A stretch of 64,000 bases of DNA from Tabrizicola_A aquatica (lineage in GTDB: Bacteria > Pseudomonadota > Alphaproteobacteria > Rhodobacterales > Rhodobacteraceae), in NCBI GenBank assembly GCA_965194375.1, contig CBDAEL010000008.1; one strand, given 5' to 3'. Numbering within the stretch: position 1 is the stretch's first letter; the number at the start of each line of letters is the position of its first letter. This document shows positions 62,309 to 64,000 of the stretch, in pieces. Both the position numbers and the translations under genes were made by a program. The notes under the pieces were generated by a model. The model saw only the letters and a list, made by a program, of their open reading frames with translations. It searched no databases and had not been told where the DNA came from.

Positions 62309-62785
62309 ATGCTCTCCCCCACAGATTTCAAATCCTACTACCTCGAACACAGGGTCCCCAACCCTGTGAACATTACGCTTACCCAACGCCAAGTGGTCGA
62401 TGGGCAGTGGATCACGGACACTCTATCCGAACAGAACTTCCGCCACTTCGCCAACATCCTGAACACCAAGTGCCTTGGCACCAAGTTCAAGCGTTACGGC
62501 ACCAAGCTGTCGATGTTCGTCGTCCGAGAGCAGGACCAGATACATCGTCATCACATCCATTGTGTGATCGAACGTCCAAAGCACATCTCTGCCCCAGACT
62601 TCATCATACTTACCCAGCAATGCTGGACTTCCACCCGTTACGGGTACCAGCAAAGCCACTTCGAACTTCCCACAACCGAGCAACGTGAGCTCGGTTGGAT
62701 TGATTATTGCCTGAAAACAAGAACCAAGACAGAATATTCAAGTTGTATTGATTGGTCGAACTCCACGTGCTTCGAACTTCGTTGA
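62309..62785 (+). CDS. Putative HUH-type replication initiator/endonuclease (small)
   Basis: A 158-residue protein I do not know by name. It carries in order the three motifs of rolling-circle HUH endonucleases: motif I NITLTQ (about 21-26), motif II HHIHCVIERP (His-hydrophobic-His, about 79-88) and motif III DYCLKTRTK (Tyr-x2-Lys, about 132-140). No helicase domain is present. It may be a nicking Rep, a relaxase-like or a REP-associated transposase relative. The surroundings (RTX gene, RHH protein, IS end) suit a mobile segment. The motif assignment is by eye. Confidence 0.55.
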   Translation: MLSPTDFKSYYLEHRVPNPVNITLTQRQVVDGQWITDTLSEQNFRHFANILNTKCLGTKFKRYGTKLSMFVVREQDQIHRHHIHCVIERPKHISAPDFIILTQQCWTSTRYGYQQSHFELPTTEQRELGWIDYCLKTRTKTEYSSCIDWSNSTCFELR

Positions 62786-62958
62786 GTATAGACTCCAAGT
62801 AAGCCCAATCAGCATTCAAACTGCCCCACATTGGTCCCAGCATGTCTGGACCTTTAATTTAAAGTATTTTCTAACGGTACTTGGAGATAATTGAATAGCT
62901 AAACACAATACTCCAAGCCTTACTCAAGCCCATTGCGAAGCCAACATTAGGAGCAACC

Positions 62959-63243
62959 ATGGAATATCAGCTGATGAACTTTAACATCCCAACACATCTC
63001 AAACGAAACCTAGACCTGATCGCCACCTACAAACATATTTCTAGAACATCCATCCTGAACAGACTTCTAGACCTGTATTGCAGACAAGAGCTAAAGAACC
63101 TTGAGGACACTAAACGTATTCAAGAGCTGATTAGAATGCAATCAAAGCCCGTAACAGGTACCAAACCTATTCAAGAGTTCGATCAGCCTGTTAGCATATT
63201 GTTTGACGATGAATACGATTGGGAAGAGAGGTTCAAGATATGA
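62959..63243 (+). CDS. Ribbon-helix-helix (CopG/Arc-like) small protein
   Basis: A 94-residue protein. LMNFNIPTHLKRNLDLIATYKHISRTSILNRLLDLY, read in parts, fits a beta strand and two helices of an RHH DNA-binding domain (strand near 4-10, helices near 12-24 and 28-42), with an acidic tail. AGGAGCAACC lies just before the ATG. It overlaps the next ORF by four bases (ATGA). It could regulate the cluster or act in plasmid-like copy control. The 173 bases upstream hold no other ORF. Confidence 0.6.
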   Translation: MEYQLMNFNIPTHLKRNLDLIATYKHISRTSILNRLLDLYCRQELKNLEDTKRIQELIRMQSKPVTGTKPIQEFDQPVSILFDDEYDWEERFKI

Positions 63244-63422
63244 TTTCAAACATTCAAAAGCCATCTAACAAGCATTCGTTAGCAAGGTCGATCATAGCGT
63301 TACAGAACCCAAAGCTAGAAGTGTTTGAGGTGCTGACAGCAGAAGATGTCAAGACCGTTAACAAGGCATTAGACCGTTACAGTCGCCAAGGGTCGTTGTC
63401 CGTGATTGTGATACGGTCATGA
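63240..63422 (+). CDS. Small hypothetical protein
   Basis: A 60-residue protein beginning MISNIQKPSNKHSLARSII. It is coupled by ATGA overlaps to the RHH gene upstream and the next ORF downstream, which supports it as real. Mixed alpha/beta pattern (VFEVLTAEDVKTVNKALDRY); no family known to me. Confidence 0.5.
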   Translation: MISNIQKPSNKHSLARSIIALQNPKLEVFEVLTAEDVKTVNKALDRYSRQGSLSVIVIRS

Positions 63423-63664
63423 AGACGTTCAAGACATTCCTGAACGAGGGTAGCTACCCTTTGTGGACGAAGGCTGTGACAGCAGGTCTGGTGCTAAAGG
63501 TTCGAAACCTATCCAACCAGATCGAGCGTGAACGTGACCCAGCCAAGCAAAACCAGTTGATAGGTCAACAGAACAAGCTCCTAGCGTACCTTAACGGGTT
63601 AGGGATCGCTGTCAGCACGAAGGACCAACAGTTGATGACAAGTGTGAGGTCCAAGGTCGGCTAG
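63419..63664 (+). CDS. Small phage-like hypothetical protein
   Basis: An 81-residue protein starting MKTFKTFLNEGSYPLWTK, an N-terminal style common in T4-like marine myovirus proteins. A helical middle (VRNLSNQIERERDPAKQNQL) follows. ATGA overlap with the ORF before. Function unknown. Confidence 0.5.
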   Translation: MKTFKTFLNEGSYPLWTKAVTAGLVLKVRNLSNQIERERDPAKQNQLIGQQNKLLAYLNGLGIAVSTKDQQLMTSVRSKVG

Positions 63665-63699
63665 GGCATCCATAGGACCTAGACAGGCTGCTAAGGTGC

Positions 63700-63718
63700 T
63701 GACAGTTTAAGACTGTCA
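63700..63718. other. Perfect 7-bp hairpin before the last small ORF
   Basis: TGACAGT and ACTGTCA pair around TTAAG, 17 bases upstream of ATG 63736. No T-tract; may be a protein-binding or RNA element. Confidence 0.4.
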
Positions 63719-63735
63719 AACCAAGCAGGTGCTAC

Positions 63736-63909
63736 ATGTCGGATACGTCAGACTTGAAACGTTTCAGAACGTTGAGGGCTCTAAGCGCATACGTTGCTAA
63801 CCAGAAGCGCTTTGGGAAGAAGTATCACGTTGATGCGGTCAAGGCTCATGCAAAGTTCTTGAAGGTTGAGCTACTCCCCAACTCTTGGACAGCTTTCCGG
63901 GTTGTTTAA
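63736..63909 (+). CDS. Very small basic hypothetical protein
   Basis: A 57-residue protein (MSDTSDLKRFRTLRALSAYV..., ending NSWTAFRVV). It is rich in Lys/Arg with helical composition. Its stop overlaps the stop of the opposing transposase fragment. Its codon use is like that of the three upstream ORFs, which favours a real gene of the same element. Confidence 0.45.
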   Translation: MSDTSDLKRFRTLRALSAYVANQKRFGKKYHVDAVKAHAKFLKVELLPNSWTAFRVV

Positions 63910-64000
63910 GCTACTGCCTGCACCTGCTGATCGGTTTCAATGCGGTTAAAGTAGACCACGGCGGGCGGTTGGCCGCCATGGGCAGTGTGAGGGCGTTGGT
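63906..64000 (-). mobile_element. IS3-family-like transposase, C-terminal end (continues past the window)
   Basis: On the minus strand an open frame from the edge reads QRPHTAHGGQPPAVVYF, then NRIETDQQVQAVA and stop. RPH-A-GG-PPA-VYF is the usual end of the integrase-type DDE domain in IS3-family transposases. Only about 30 residues are visible; the catalytic core and inverted repeats lie outside. Confidence 0.7.

Noticed and set aside
56290..64000. Search for a second copy of the tRNA-Asn 3' end (attachment site)
   Set aside because: No match to the GTTCGATCCC part or the acceptor end was found by eye; an attachment site may lie beyond the window.

Overview
The window is a GC-rich alphaproteobacterial chromosome segment, most likely from the Rhodobacteraceae/Paracoccaceae. 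The call rests on gene content and order: a DUF2155, MlaD, NDUFA12-type cluster beside clpX/clpP, accBC-aat, radA-cvpA-purF, pyrC-pyrE-dnaB, a PreT/PreA pair, many 4-base ATGA/GTGA gene overlaps, and a recurring intergenic hairpin repeat ending in GAGTATTT.

Layout. 1-6029: a polyamine-type ABC importer operon lying between two amidase genes. 6057-12255: lipid A assembly (Kdo transferase), histone deacetylase-like enzyme, Nudix hydrolase, DUF1178 protein, ferredoxin, a peptidoglycan-binding lipoprotein and an HD-domain protein. 12276-19426: a bidirectional terminator, an OmpA-like protein with a long Ala/Glu low-complexity stalk, a VWA/MoxR ATPase pair, a glycosyltransferase and two poorly known proteins. 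19551-23160: pyrimidine synthesis (pyrC, pyrE) and dnaB. 23290-31207: a catabolic-looking block (serine hydrolase, Ldh-type dehydrogenase, kinase-like protein, TIM-barrel isomerase, and convergent HyuB/HyuA). 31435-40613: alr, MlaE/MlaF, a PqiA-like protein, radA, cvpA, purF and a degenerate SDR. 40660-43307: PreA/PreT pyrimidine reduction. 43522-49454: accBC, aat, DUF2155, MlaD, NDUFA12, clpX, clpP. 49588-53810: a ynjF-like CDP-alcohol phosphatidyltransferase divergent from a ynjBCD-like ABC importer. 53856-56100: an orphan sensor kinase and an MBL hydrolase.

The character of the DNA changes just after a tRNA-Asn gene (56215-56289) and its terminator. From there to the right edge the sequence is AT-richer and looks acquired: a mosaic RTX protein of about 1865 residues with 15 tandem units of 80-89 residues, a small protein carrying all three motifs of HUH rolling-circle endonucleases, a ribbon-helix-helix protein, three very small phage-like ORFs, and the C-terminus of an IS3-type transposase at the edge. 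This tRNA-linked accessory segment is the most novel part of the window.

Links between parts of the window: MlaE/MlaF (32.5-34.0 kb) and MlaD (46.5 kb) probably form one lipid transporter encoded at two places. The ynjBCD/ynjF neighbourhood recalls the E. coli ynj locus, which argues for a functional tie between that importer and a CDP-alcohol phosphatidyltransferase. Functional names come from motif recognition by eye; no database search was run.
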